Source of the DNA: Streptomyces sp. NRRL WC-3605
GTDB taxonomy: Bacteria > Actinomycetota > Actinomycetes > Streptomycetales > Streptomycetaceae
Length of the DNA: 64,000 nt
Direction of reading: 5' to 3'
Assembly (NCBI RefSeq): GCF_001509795.1
Contig: NZ_LLZN01000045.1
Coordinates: 248,001 to 312,000, forward strand
The position numbers and the translations under genes are program-made. Of this stretch, positions 8,452 to 17,257 are shown one piece after another. The notes under the pieces are model-generated. The model searched no databases and was not told the DNA's origin. It was given only the letters and a program-made list of their open reading frames with translations. Position 1 is the first letter of the stretch. Every line of letters starts with the position of its first letter.

Positions 8452-9882
8452 ATGACGTCCCGAACCACACCGAGCAGACTGCGGGTCGCCCTCGCGGCGG
8501 CCGTGGCCACCGCCCTCGGCACCGCCGGTCTCACCGCCCTGTCGGGCCCCGCGAGCGCCGCCGCCGCGGGCGTGAGCGTGCAGTACCGGACCAGCGCCAC
8601 GGGCGCCACGGCGGACCAGGCGGAGCCCTGGCTGAAGGTCAGGAACACCGGCAGCAGCGGCCTGCCGCTGAGCTCCGTCAAGGTGCGCTACTACTTCAAG
8701 GCCGACGCGGCCGGGACGGCGTACCGCTTCGCCTGTTCCTGGGCGGTGAAGGGCTGCGCCAACATCACCGGGACGTTCGGCACTCCCGCCAACCCGACGG
8801 CCACCGCCGACCGTTACCTGGAGATCGGCTTCACCGCGGGGGCCGGCACGCTCGCGCCGGGCGCCGACACCGGGGACATGCAGCTGCGCTTCCACCGGGC
8901 GGACTGGCAGACCCTGCGGCAGAGCGACGACTACTCGTTCGGCGCGTCCCAGACCTCGTACGCGGACTGGACGAAGATCACCGCCTCGGTGTCGGGCAGC
9001 ACGGTCTGGGGCACGTCGCCCGGCGGTGACGACCCGACCGATCCCCCGACCGACCCGCCCACCGATCCCCCGGCGGGCGGACAGAGCCTGTTCGACGACT
9101 TCGACTACAGCACGTCGAGCGACCCGAGGATCTCGGCGAACGGCTGGAACGTGCGCTCCAACGCGGGCGGCCCCGGGGTGCCCGGCGCGACCTGGGCTCC
9201 GGAGAACGTCACTTTCACGGCCTCCGGCGGCAACTCCGTGATGAACCTGCGGACCTCGACAGCGGGCACCCCGGAGAGCACCAAGCAGACCGAAGTCCTC
9301 ACCAAGGCCATGAAGTTCCGCAACGGCACCTACGCGGCGCGCGTCCGGTTCTCCGACGCGCCCGTGTCCGGGCCGGACGGGGACCGCCTGGTGCAGACGT
9401 TCTTCACCATCAACGACCTCAAGGCCCCCATGGCCGACGACTACGCGGAGTACGACTTCGAGTACCTGCCCAACGGCGGCTGGGGCGAGCCGGCCAACAT
9501 CCTCTACACGACGTCCTGGGAGACGTACAACCCCGACCCCTGGCAGGCCGTCAACCAGCACAGCGAGTCCCGGCAGAGCTACGCCGGCTGGCACGACCTG
9601 GTGCTGACCATCGACGACAGCTCCATCAAGTACTACGTCGACGGGCAGCTGTTCGGCACCCACGACGCCGCCTACCTGCCCGAGCGGCCCATGTCGATCA
9701 ACTTCAACCAGTGGCTGATCGACCTCGCCGGCCAGACCAGCACCACGCCACGCTCGTACGACGAGCAGGTCGACTACGTCCTGCACGTCAAGGACCAGGT
9801 CCTCACCCCGGCACAGGTCACGGCCAAGGTCGGCGCCTACCGGGCGGCGGGCACGACCTTCGAGGACAAGGTGCCCGGCTAG
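8452..9882 (+). CDS. Secreted CBM3 plus GH16-type protein
   Basis: 476 residues. A signal peptide covers about 1-37 (hydrophobic core ending ASA). A family 3 carbohydrate-binding module spans about 40-185 (VSVQYRTSATG...LKVRNTGSSGLPLSSVKVRYYF). A DPTDPPTDPPTDPP linker follows. A C-terminal beta-jelly roll of GH16 type (about 205-470) has the catalytic ExDxE motif as E333-Y-D335-F-E337. CBM3 binds crystalline polysaccharide; GH16 enzymes cut beta-glucans, agar/carrageenan or related chains, and the true substrate is not evident. GGAAGGA precedes the ATG. It probably extends the hexosaminidase transcript. Confidence 0.88.
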   Translation: MTSRTTPSRLRVALAAAVATALGTAGLTALSGPASAAAAGVSVQYRTSATGATADQAEPWLKVRNTGSSGLPLSSVKVRYYFKADAAGTAYRFACSWAVKGCANITGTFGTPANPTATADRYLEIGFTAGAGTLAPGADTGDMQLRFHRADWQTLRQSDDYSFGASQTSYADWTKITASVSGSTVWGTSPGGDDPTDPPTDPPTDPPAGGQSLFDDFDYSTSSDPRISANGWNVRSNAGGPGVPGATWAPENVTFTASGGNSVMNLRTSTAGTPESTKQTEVLTKAMKFRNGTYAARVRFSDAPVSGPDGDRLVQTFFTINDLKAPMADDYAEYDFEYLPNGGWGEPANILYTTSWETYNPDPWQAVNQHSESRQSYAGWHDLVLTIDDSSIKYYVDGQLFGTHDAAYLPERPMSINFNQWLIDLAGQTSTTPRSYDEQVDYVLHVKDQVLTPAQVTAKVGAYRAAGTTFEDKVPG

Positions 9883-9886
9883 AGCC

Positions 9887-10462
9887 TCAGGCGGCGAAGC
9901 CGATGTTGGTCACGTACTCGTACTGGCCCCACTCGGAACCGAGGTCCACGGTCGCGTCGTTGACCCACGCCTCGTCCAGGGCGGCCGCGTCGTCCCGGGC
10001 CCACGCCTCGACGATCCGGTCCCAGTGGCGGACGTTCAGCGTGCGGTACTCCACGACCCGCTGCCGGGGGCGGTCCACCTGGGACTGGTTCACCGGGTGG
10101 AACTCGACGCGGGTGCCGCGGCCCTCGCGGTTCAGGCGGGCCAGCAGATAGCGGGCGACATTGAGGCGGCGTACGGACCGGTACGCCGCCTCGATGTTCT
10201 CCAGGTTCCGGCGCGACGGGTTGCGCCGGCCCGCCAGCCACGCATTCAGCGTCCGGTCCGTGACGGTCAGTCCGGCCGCGCGGGCCGCCCGGCGGGCGTG
10301 CTCGGTGCGGGTGAGGTAGTGCAGCCGGGCGAGCAGACCACGGCGCTGGGTGATCGGCGTGGCGACGAATCCGGCGAGCGCGTCGAGGCGGCGGGCCACC
10401 GCCTCGTGCCCCCTCAGGCCCCGCGCCCCGTACTTGCCGAACTCGAGATTGCGCTCCGGCAT
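9887..10462 (-). CDS. HTH protein of unknown role (possible Tpg-like DNA-binding fold)
   Basis: 191 residues, soluble, basic in the middle. A helix-turn-helix-like region lies near 85-115 (AGLTVTDRTLNAWLAGRRNPSRRNLENI). A conserved-looking C-terminal half follows, with VDRPRQRVVEYRTLNVRHWDRI and a Trp-rich acidic end. I do not recognise a named family. The layout, HTH followed by an R-x-R-x-x-x-E-Y block and acidic tail, reminds me of Streptomyces telomere terminal proteins (Tpg, about 185 residues) from memory; this is untested. It could equally be a plasmid- or ICE-derived regulator. It ends 4 bases from the convergent CBM3-GH16 gene. Confidence 0.6.
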   Translation of the reverse strand: MPERNLEFGKYGARGLRGHEAVARRLDALAGFVATPITQRRGLLARLHYLTRTEHARRAARAAGLTVTDRTLNAWLAGRRNPSRRNLENIEAAYRSVRRLNVARYLLARLNREGRGTRVEFHPVNQSQVDRPRQRVVEYRTLNVRHWDRIVEAWARDDAAALDEAWVNDATVDLGSEWGQYEYVTNIGFAA

Positions 10463-10552
10463 CCGACCACTCTCACTCGCGCTCCGACACGGATCTGCTG
10501 TCGGCCGTGAGCTTACCCACCGCGGCGGTGCGCACCGCCGGGGCCACCCGGG

Positions 10553-10777
10553 TCAGTCGCGGGCGGGATGCCACCCTTCGGGGCCGCCGCCCCGCCACTC
10601 GACCAGCGCGGACCGCCGTACCCAGTCGTCGTCCACGTCGTCCAGGCCCGCGAGGCGCAGGAACTCGACGATGTCCAGCAGGCCGTAGGCCATCCCCACG
10701 AACTGCTCGTTCACACGGACGCGGCGGCCGCCGTCCTCGGCGGCCGGGTAGATGACGATGGGCTGTGCGCTGACCAT
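10553..10777 (-). CDS. Small acidic conserved-type hypothetical protein
   Basis: 74 residues from ATG 10777 (MVSAQPIVIYPAAEDGGRRV...). It has an acidic centre (GLDDVDDDW) and no membrane segment or metal motif. No clear ribosome-binding site precedes it. It is divergent from the DMT transporter gene. The family is not recognised; codon use is typical of the surrounding genes. Confidence 0.6.
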   Translation of the reverse strand: MVSAQPIVIYPAAEDGGRRVRVNEQFVGMAYGLLDIVEFLRLAGLDDVDDDWVRRSALVEWRGGGPEGWHPARD

Positions 10778-10916
10778 GGGACCAGGGTGGGGCCTGTGCG
10801 GGGCACGCGCATGCGGGGCGGCCCCAGGCGGCGCCCAGGTGTGCGGTCCCGGGACAGCACACCCAGGGGCCCGCGCCGCGTTCTCCGATCGCGCCTCTGC
10901 CCCGCTCCAGGTGAGG

Positions 10917-11846
10917 ATGGCGGGAGGAGGAATCCGGTGCGTTCGGGAGGTGGCCACGCTGGGTACGGTGCTCCCCGTCGTCTTCGCGGTCTGTGCCGCC
11001 CTGAGCAACGCCGTGGCCACGGTGCTCCAGCGCAAGGCGGCGCTCACCGTGCCGAGCTCGCAGGGCCTGCGGGCCGGGCTCATCCTCGATCTGCTGCGCC
11101 GGCCGATCTGGCTGTTCGGCATCCTCGCCGTGATCGGGGCCGCCGTCTGCCAGGCGGTCGCGCTGGTGACCGGGCCGCTGACGATCGTGCAGCCGCTGTT
11201 CGTGCTGGAGCTCCCGCTGACGCTGATCGTGGCGTCCCTGCTGATGCAGCGGCGGCTGCCGGGCTCCGGCTGGGTGGCGGTGACGGTCGTGGTCGCGGGG
11301 CTGGCGGTCGCGCTCGCCGCCGCCGCGCCCTCCGGCGACCGCACCCGGGTGTCCCTGGAGCGGTGGATCCCCGCACTCGCGGTCTGCGCGGGCCTGGTCG
11401 CCGTCCTCACCGTCATGGCGCTCAGACGCCCGCACGGGCCCGCCCGCGCGGCGTGCCTGGGGGCCGCCACCGCGATCAGCTACGCGATGACGGCGGCCCT
11501 GCTCAAGGCGTCCACGCACCTCCTCGACGAGGAGGGGATCGTCGCCTTCCTCACCGCCTGGCAGACGTACGCCTTCGCCGTGACCGGGGTGTGCGCGCTG
11601 TTCCTGCTGGAGAACGCGATGCAGGCCGGCCCTCTGGTCGCCTCCCAGCCCGCCCTCACCCTGGGCGACGCGGCGGTGAGCCTCGCGCTCGGCATCACCC
11701 TGTACGAGGAGACCGTCCGCTCCGGCTGGTGGCTCGTACCGCAGCTGCTCGGCGTCGCCCTGATCGCGGTGGGGATCGTGGCCCTGTCCCGGACGGCCCT
11801 CAACCAGTCGCTGGTGGCGACGGACGAGCAGGAACCGGTGGCGTAG
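10917..11846 (+). CDS. DMT/NIPA-like multi-span membrane transporter
   Basis: About 309 residues with nine or ten hydrophobic helices. The first reads LGTVLPVVFAVCAALSNAVATVLQRKAAL, as in EamA/DMT and Mg2+-transporter (NIPA) proteins. The repeated two-half organisation and the late segment LVASQPALTLGDAAVSLALGITLYEE fit drug/metabolite transporters. The substrate is unknown. The start is uncertain: ATG 10917 has AGGTGAGG immediately adjacent, and GTG 10950 is an alternative. Sequence upstream of 10917 in this frame is not protein-like. Confidence 0.8.
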   Translation: MAGGGIRCVREVATLGTVLPVVFAVCAALSNAVATVLQRKAALTVPSSQGLRAGLILDLLRRPIWLFGILAVIGAAVCQAVALVTGPLTIVQPLFVLELPLTLIVASLLMQRRLPGSGWVAVTVVVAGLAVALAAAAPSGDRTRVSLERWIPALAVCAGLVAVLTVMALRRPHGPARAACLGAATAISYAMTAALLKASTHLLDEEGIVAFLTAWQTYAFAVTGVCALFLLENAMQAGPLVASQPALTLGDAAVSLALGITLYEETVRSGWWLVPQLLGVALIAVGIVALSRTALNQSLVATDEQEPVA

Positions 11847-11965
11847 GGGGCCCGGCACACTGTCGGTACGAGCCACGGGTGTGAGCCGACCCCGAAGGGC
11901 AGCGGGAGTGGCTCCAGTACGCCTTCGGGGGGCGTTCATGAGCTTCTCCCGCCGAGGCCGTCCGT

Positions 11966-12676
11966 TCAGGCGGAGCGCGCCTGCCACAGGTCGCGGAGGA
12001 GGGCTATCTCCGCCATGTGGTGGATGAACTCCAGGTTGGCGCCCCAGAGCACCGCCGCGTACGGCTCGTCCGGGTCGGAGCCGTACGGGTACTGGGAGAA
12101 GCCGATCGTGTCGAGCTGTTCCTGGGTCACCGTGCCGACGGCGCGGCGCCAGCGGTCGACCGACTCCCAGAACCGCTCGAGCGCGGTCGCGGCGGACGGG
12201 CTGAAGTCGACCATCTGCTTGGGGTCCTGGCGCCGTTCGCCGAAGGCCCACTCCCAGTGCCCGGCGAAACCGTAGTGCAGATGGCCCAGCCGCCAGGCGA
12301 TGGTGGTGACCGGCGTCCGGTCGGGCTCCACGGGGCCCGTGTGGGCCAGGACCTCCTCGACCCGCTCGACGGAGACGCTCCAGTCCTCGGCGACCTTCTC
12401 GACGCTCATGCCGTCGGCGACCTGCCGGGCGACCTCGGCGTACTCGCTCGCCGGGATGTCCGCGGCGCCCAGGTCGAGCACCCACTCCCCCGGCCCGAAC
12501 GCCCGGGGGGTCGTCGCCTCGCCGCGCGGGCGGATCGACCAGCAGCCGGGGGCCGGTTCCCACAGGTACTCCTCGTCGGTGAGCCCGGTCAGCCGGACCT
12601 CCGCCATCTCCCGGGCGCGGTCGAACTGGTCGAGCAGCAGTCCCAGCCGGTCCGTCCTCATGCCGCCGATCTCCAT
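11966..12676 (-). CDS. DinB-like four-helix protein
   Basis: 236 residues from ATG 12676 (AAGGGG 7 bases upstream). DinB/YfiT-type proteins are four-helix bundles that bind a metal through three histidines. Candidates here are in the ITIAWRLGHLHYGF region (IAWRLGHLHYGFAGHWEW) and in FIHHMAEIALLRDLW near the C-terminus. The N-terminal LLDQFDRAREMAEVRLTGLTDEEYLWEPAPGCWSIRP region is characteristic. It may act as a mycothiol-dependent S-transferase or a metal-dependent hydrolase; the sequence does not decide. Confidence 0.85.
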   Translation of the reverse strand: MEIGGMRTDRLGLLLDQFDRAREMAEVRLTGLTDEEYLWEPAPGCWSIRPRGEATTPRAFGPGEWVLDLGAADIPASEYAEVARQVADGMSVEKVAEDWSVSVERVEEVLAHTGPVEPDRTPVTTIAWRLGHLHYGFAGHWEWAFGERRQDPKQMVDFSPSAATALERFWESVDRWRRAVGTVTQEQLDTIGFSQYPYGSDPDEPYAAVLWGANLEFIHHMAEIALLRDLWQARSA

Positions 12677-12791
12677 GCCTGGCCCCTTCGCCGGTACGCC
12701 GTCTCGCGGGCATGTCCCCGTGCGGGCACGCCACTTCACGGACAGGCGGAGGGTAGTGGCCCGTAAGGCGGGGACGCGAACGATTTCCGCG

Positions 12792-13628
12792 TCAGGGCAC
12801 GTCGACCTCGGCGAGCAGTGGGTGGTGGTCGGAGTACACGGTGGGACGCACCCCGTGCTCGACCCGGTCGACGCCGCGCAGGAAGACGTAGTCGAACTTG
12901 CTCTGCCAGTCCGTGGTCGGCTCGCACGGACCGGTGGGCGTGGGGCGGCACTCGGGGTCGACGTCGGTGGCCACCTTCCACATCGGCCCGAGTTCGGGTG
13001 CCTCCGGCACGGCGTTGAAGTCGCCCATCACGATCGCGCGGTCCTGGCGGGCGACCTCGCGGGCGAGCACGGGGACCTGTTCCGCCCGGACGGACTCCTG
13101 ACGCCGTTGCGCGAGATGGGTGTTGAACACCCGGATCGGCCGGCCGTCGACGAGGGTGGTGACCGCCAGATAGCCGCGGTCCTCCGAACCGCCGTCGGGA
13201 TACTCGCGTCGCACCATGTCCGTCATCGGCGCGGCGGAGAGGATCGCCTGCCCGAAGCCGCCGGGGTTCCACGGCGTCCCTCCGCAGCGGCTCAGGCTGT
13301 CGAGCACCGTCCCGTACGCCACGTGGTACTTGAGCCCGTAGTAGCCCTCGAGGAAGTCCCGCATCCGTGCGACGTCCCGGTCGCACGCCTCCTGCACGCC
13401 GATGACCTGCGGCGCGTACGTGGCGATCTCCGCCGCCCGGTCGACGTCGCTCACCCCGCAGGGATTGCAGAGGTTCCACGTCATCACCCGGTTCGGCACG
13501 ACGGCCTCGGCCGCGTCCACCGGCAGCGCCCGGGCGAAGACCGCCCCGCTGGGCGCGCTGGGGCCGACGAGCACCACGCAGGCCACGATCATCGCGGCCA
13601 CGAACCACCGCGTGCCCCGTCCCCGCAC
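12792..13628 (-). CDS. Exported endonuclease/exonuclease/phosphatase-family protein
   Basis: 278 residues from a GTG with GAGGAGG at about 5 bases. The N-terminal signal (RWFVAAMIVACVVLVGPSAPSGA) predicts export. The EEP fold is shown by MTWNLCN, VIGVQEAC (metal-binding Glu), VFNTHL, IVMGDFNAVPE and the terminal YSDHHPLLAEV with the catalytic Asp-His. Such proteins are DNases or phosphodiesterases. Two cysteine pairs near the N-terminus may form disulfides. Confidence 0.85.
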   Translation of the reverse strand: MRGRGTRWFVAAMIVACVVLVGPSAPSGAVFARALPVDAAEAVVPNRVMTWNLCNPCGVSDVDRAAEIATYAPQVIGVQEACDRDVARMRDFLEGYYGLKYHVAYGTVLDSLSRCGGTPWNPGGFGQAILSAAPMTDMVRREYPDGGSEDRGYLAVTTLVDGRPIRVFNTHLAQRRQESVRAEQVPVLAREVARQDRAIVMGDFNAVPEAPELGPMWKVATDVDPECRPTPTGPCEPTTDWQSKFDYVFLRGVDRVEHGVRPTVYSDHHPLLAEVDVP

Positions 13629-13776
13629 CCTCGCCTCCTCGCAGCGCACGGACGCGACTTCGGCGTCCTCAGGCACGAGGGTAGGCGACGAACCTGTCAA
13701 CACCGCGTGAGAGCCGGGGTGCCGGGAGCGGCGAAAAGCACTGGCGTGGCGGGGGGTACCGGCGCAGACTCCTGCC

Positions 13777-14394
13777 ATGGGTGACATGGGGGCGTTCCGG
13801 GATGCGGTGACCGCGTGGGCGGCCGGCGGGGACGGCGAGCGGGCGCGGGAGCTGGCCGCGGGGCTGCCCGTACGGGTGGCGGTGCTGCTGGAGGGGCCCA
13901 GTGACGCGGCGGCGGTCAACGCGCTGGCCGGGCGCCGCGGGCGGGATCTGGCGGCGGAGGGCGTCTGTGTCCTGCCGATGGGCGGAGCCATGAGCGTCGG
14001 CCGTTTCGCCGAACTGCTCGGGCCGTCCGGTCTGGGACTGCGCCTGGCCGGGCTGTGCGACGAGCGTGAAAGCCCCTTCTACGCCCGCGGTTGGCAGCGG
14101 GCGGGTGTGGCCCGGCCCGACTTCTTCGTCTGCGCGGCCGACTTGGAGGACGAGCTGATCCGGGCGCTGGGGATCGGGCGCGTGGAGGAACTCGTCCGCG
14201 AGGAGGGGGACCTGCGTCCCCTGACGACGTTCCTGCGGCAGCCGGCGCAGCGGGACCGCACCGCGCAGCAGCGTCTGCGGCGCTTCTTCGGGACGACGAG
14301 CGGGCGCAAGATCCACTACGGCCGGGTGCTCGTGGAGGCCCTCGACACCGACCGTGTCCCGGCCCCGCTGGAGGAGCTGCTGGCGGTCGTCTGA
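13777..14394 (+). CDS. TOPRIM-domain protein (OLD-nuclease-like)
   Basis: 205 residues. A TOPRIM fold is suggested by VAVLLEGPSDAAAVNALA (glutamate of strand 1), then GVCVLPMGGAMSVGRFAELL, then LAGLCDERESPFY supplying the acidic pair. This is the ATP-dependent endonuclease/TOPRIM arrangement without the ATPase half. It is probably a Mg2+-dependent nucleic-acid enzyme. The C-terminal RRFFGTTSGRKIHYGR segment is basic. A second ATG at 13786 is possible. Confidence 0.7.
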   Translation: MGDMGAFRDAVTAWAAGGDGERARELAAGLPVRVAVLLEGPSDAAAVNALAGRRGRDLAAEGVCVLPMGGAMSVGRFAELLGPSGLGLRLAGLCDERESPFYARGWQRAGVARPDFFVCAADLEDELIRALGIGRVEELVREEGDLRPLTTFLRQPAQRDRTAQQRLRRFFGTTSGRKIHYGRVLVEALDTDRVPAPLEELLAVV

Positions 14395-14468
14395 GCCGCG
14401 CGGCGGGGGCAGTTCGGTGCGCGCGTGCTGCTGATGCGCGGTCGCGCGGTCGGGCGCAGACTGGACGC

Positions 14469-16112
14469 GTGAGTGGCTCGTACGCGGGGCGTGGCTCGTC
14501 CACGGCCCCCTCCCAGACGGCACCACGACAGACCGTGGCGCTCGCGGCCATGATGTTCGCGGTCGCGATGACGTTCATCGACCAGACCATCGTGTCGATC
14601 GCGGCCCCCGACATCGTCCGGGAGCTCGGTCTGTCCGCCTCCGGGATGCAGTGGGTCGTGAACGCCTACCTGCTGGCCCTGGCGGCGTTCTTCGCGCTCG
14701 GCGGCCGTCTCGCGGACCTGTACGGCCCGCGCCGGGTGGTGGTCGTCGGCACCCTGGTCTTCGTCGTCTCGTCGGTCCTGTGCGGCTGTGTCCCCGAGGG
14801 GGACGTGGCCCAGGGCTGGCTGATCGCTTTCCGGGCCACTCAGGGGTTCGGCGCGGCACTGCTGTTCCCGGCCGCGCTGGCGGTGGTGGTGGCGGTGTTC
14901 CCGCGCGAACGGCGGGGCCGTGCCCTGGCCCTGTTCTTCGGGATCTCCGGCGCGCTGACCGCCATCGGGCCGCTCCTCGGCGGCTGGCTCACGAGCTGGA
15001 CCTGGCGGGCGGTGTTCTGGGTCAACGTCCCGGTGGCCGTCGTGGCCCTCGCACTCGTCGCCGCCGCCCGGATCGCTGACCGCCGCAGGGAGGGCACCCT
15101 GGACGTGCCCGGCGCCGCGCTGATCGCCGCCGGCATGGGACTGTGCGTGCTGGGCTTCCAGCAGGCGTGGGCCTGGGGCTGGGACAGCGCGGCGACCTGG
15201 ATCTGCATCGTGGGCGGCCTGGTGATCCTCGGCGTGTTCATCCGCTACGAGCGCGGGGTGCGGCATCCCCTGATCGAGCTGCGGGTGTTCCGGGACAAGG
15301 CGTTCAGTGTCGACGCCGCAGTGCTGTTCTTCTCGATGCTCGCGTTCGTGCCGCTGTTCTTCTTCGCGTCCGTGTACGCGCAGGTGTCGCTGAGCGCCTC
15401 GCCCAACCAGGCGGCGCTGTTCCTGCTGTACTTCTTCGCCGGTTTCGCGATCGCCTCGCAGTGGGGCGGCCGCATCCTCGACAAGCAGGGCGCGCGCCCG
15501 TCCCTGAAGCTGGGGTGTGTGCTGGGGGCCGTCGGGTTCGCCCTGTGGGCGGGCGAATTGACGGACCTGTCGATGCACGACCAGTGGCCGTACGCGGCGC
15601 TCGCGGGTGCCGGGATCGGCTTCATCCTCGCCCCGGCGTCCACGGACGCCGTGAACCGGGCCATCGGCCCGTCGTACGGCGAGGTCACGGGCATCACGCA
15701 GACGATCCGCAACTTCGCGGCCAGTGTGGGCCTGGCGGTGTTCGGCACGATCCTGACCCATGTCACCAACACGAATGTCCGCGACACCCTGGAGGGGCGC
15801 GGACTGTCGCCGAGCGTGTCGGACGACGTGGCCCGCGGGGTCACCGAGTCCATCACGGGCAACGGCGACGACGCCGGGCCCACCGGTACGGGGCCGGCGG
15901 CGGACGCGATCCGGGACGCGATGGGCGCGATCCGCATGGACTTCGCCGAGGCCAACCAGTGGGTCTTCTACGGCATGGCCATCGCCCTCGGTGTCGCGTT
16001 CCTGTGCGCTCTGCGCCATCCGGGCGGCCGGGCGGTGACACCGGAGGAGCGGGAGGAGTCGGCGCCCGCGTCGTCGGGGGCGAAGCAGTCCGGCCAGTGG
16101 ACGGGTTCGTGA
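14469..16112 (+). CDS. MFS drug exporter, DHA2 (14-span) type
   Basis: 547 residues from GTG 14469. There are about fourteen hydrophobic helices. Family motifs include MTFIDQTIVSIAAPDI (motif D1), GGRLADLYGPRRVVVVG (motif A) and GISGALTAIGPLLGGWL (motif C, antiporter). Homologues export antibiotics and dyes by proton antiport. A long extracellular loop near 440-500 is rich in Asp, Gly and Thr. No linked regulator is adjacent; the TOPRIM gene ends 74 bases upstream. Confidence 0.93.
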   Translation: MSGSYAGRGSSTAPSQTAPRQTVALAAMMFAVAMTFIDQTIVSIAAPDIVRELGLSASGMQWVVNAYLLALAAFFALGGRLADLYGPRRVVVVGTLVFVVSSVLCGCVPEGDVAQGWLIAFRATQGFGAALLFPAALAVVVAVFPRERRGRALALFFGISGALTAIGPLLGGWLTSWTWRAVFWVNVPVAVVALALVAAARIADRRREGTLDVPGAALIAAGMGLCVLGFQQAWAWGWDSAATWICIVGGLVILGVFIRYERGVRHPLIELRVFRDKAFSVDAAVLFFSMLAFVPLFFFASVYAQVSLSASPNQAALFLLYFFAGFAIASQWGGRILDKQGARPSLKLGCVLGAVGFALWAGELTDLSMHDQWPYAALAGAGIGFILAPASTDAVNRAIGPSYGEVTGITQTIRNFAASVGLAVFGTILTHVTNTNVRDTLEGRGLSPSVSDDVARGVTESITGNGDDAGPTGTGPAADAIRDAMGAIRMDFAEANQWVFYGMAIALGVAFLCALRHPGGRAVTPEEREESAPASSGAKQSGQWTGS

Positions 16113-16144
16113 GCGGCTGACGAGCCGGCGGGACGGTGCGGACG

Positions 16145-17056
16145 TCAGTCCTCGTCCGACAGCTCCTCCACGCGCCGGGCCGCCTTCTGCGCGGCGCGGT
16201 CGGCGTCACGGACGCGGCGCTCGGCGGCCCGTGTCTCCTCGCGGGCCGTACGGTCGTCCGAGCGGGCCCGGGCGAGATCCGCCTCGGCGCCCTTCAGCTC
16301 CTTCGACAGGGTCTCCACCCGGTCCCGCAGCCCGGCGACCCGCTCCTTGACGTCCTCCGCCCGCCGGGCCGCCTCCTCGGCCTCCGAAGCCCGCGCCTGC
16401 CGTTCCCGGTCGGCCTCCTCGGCCGCCTTGCGGGCCTCGGCGCGCTCCCTGCGGCGCCGCTGGTCCCCCACGGACTTCCCGGCCTCGGCCGGGGCGGGCC
16501 GCTTCGCCCGGTCGGGCTCCGGCGTGCGGCGGGGCGGGGCCTCGCCGCTGGTGGCGGGGAAAGCGGCCGTCGGCGTGAGGGGCTTGGTGAGGCGGCCCGA
16601 GGCCCACTGCCGGGCGGCCTCCGCGTCGGCGAGCACCGCCTGGAGGGTGTCCTGGACCTCGCGCTGGGCGTCCTGGCCGAGCGGATGCCCGGCGTCGGCC
16701 GCGAGCTGAGCGGCCTGCCGTGCCAGCGCGCCGATCAGCAGGCGCTGCTGGTGGACGAGGTCACGCAACTGCGCCGCGTCCAGGTCGCGGTGGGCCTGCC
16801 GCAGAGCCTCGCCGAGCCCGACGAGGGGTTCCACCTGGTCGGGCTCGGCGCGGACCAGGGTGTTGCTGGCCCAGGCGGACAGGCTGGGGCGGCGCAGCCG
16901 GCCGATCGCGTCGGCCAGCTTCCGGTTCCCCGCCGAGCGCGCGGCCGCGACCCGCTCGTTGCGGGCGGCCGTGAACTGCTCGGGCCGCAGTCCGTACAGC
17001 TCGTCGGCCACGGCGTCCAGGTCCACGGGCTCCCTCTCGGCGAACCGACTGCTCAC
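16145..17056 (-). CDS. Coiled-coil protein, unknown function
   Basis: 303 residues from GTG 17056. The N-terminal 130 residues form a helical domain (LYGLRPEQFTAARNERVAAA...). Residues about 175-300 are a long charged heptad-type coiled coil with alternating Arg/Glu/Ala, ending EELSDED. It is not a recognised enzyme. The composition suggests a structural or partner-binding protein. It converges with the MFS exporter gene. Confidence 0.75.
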   Translation of the reverse strand: MSSRFAEREPVDLDAVADELYGLRPEQFTAARNERVAAARSAGNRKLADAIGRLRRPSLSAWASNTLVRAEPDQVEPLVGLGEALRQAHRDLDAAQLRDLVHQQRLLIGALARQAAQLAADAGHPLGQDAQREVQDTLQAVLADAEAARQWASGRLTKPLTPTAAFPATSGEAPPRRTPEPDRAKRPAPAEAGKSVGDQRRRRERAEARKAAEEADRERQARASEAEEAARRAEDVKERVAGLRDRVETLSKELKGAEADLARARSDDRTAREETRAAERRVRDADRAAQKAARRVEELSDED

Positions 17057-17125
17057 GCGGAGATCTTCCCACGTCACCCGCGGTGCGCCAGTTCGGACTG
17101 CCGCGCCGTACGCCTGCGGGCGGGA

Positions 17126-17144
17126 GTTTGCCGGACCGGCAAAC
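17126..17144. promoter_or_regulatory. Palindromic operator candidate
   Basis: GTTTGCCGG, one A, CCGGCAAAC: a perfect 9-base inverted repeat in the 200-base gap between the divergent coiled-coil and alpha/beta-hydrolase genes. The length and symmetry suit a TetR/MarR-type dimer; no such gene is adjacent. Confidence 0.55.
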
Positions 17145-17257
17145 GCGCTGGCCGCGCCGTCGTCGCGCTCCGCAGGATCGGTGTGACCGCAGGGGCGGGA
17201 TCCGGCGGCCCGCACAGGGGCCGTTCGGGCGAGGAAGCGACGTCCGCAGGAGGGCAC

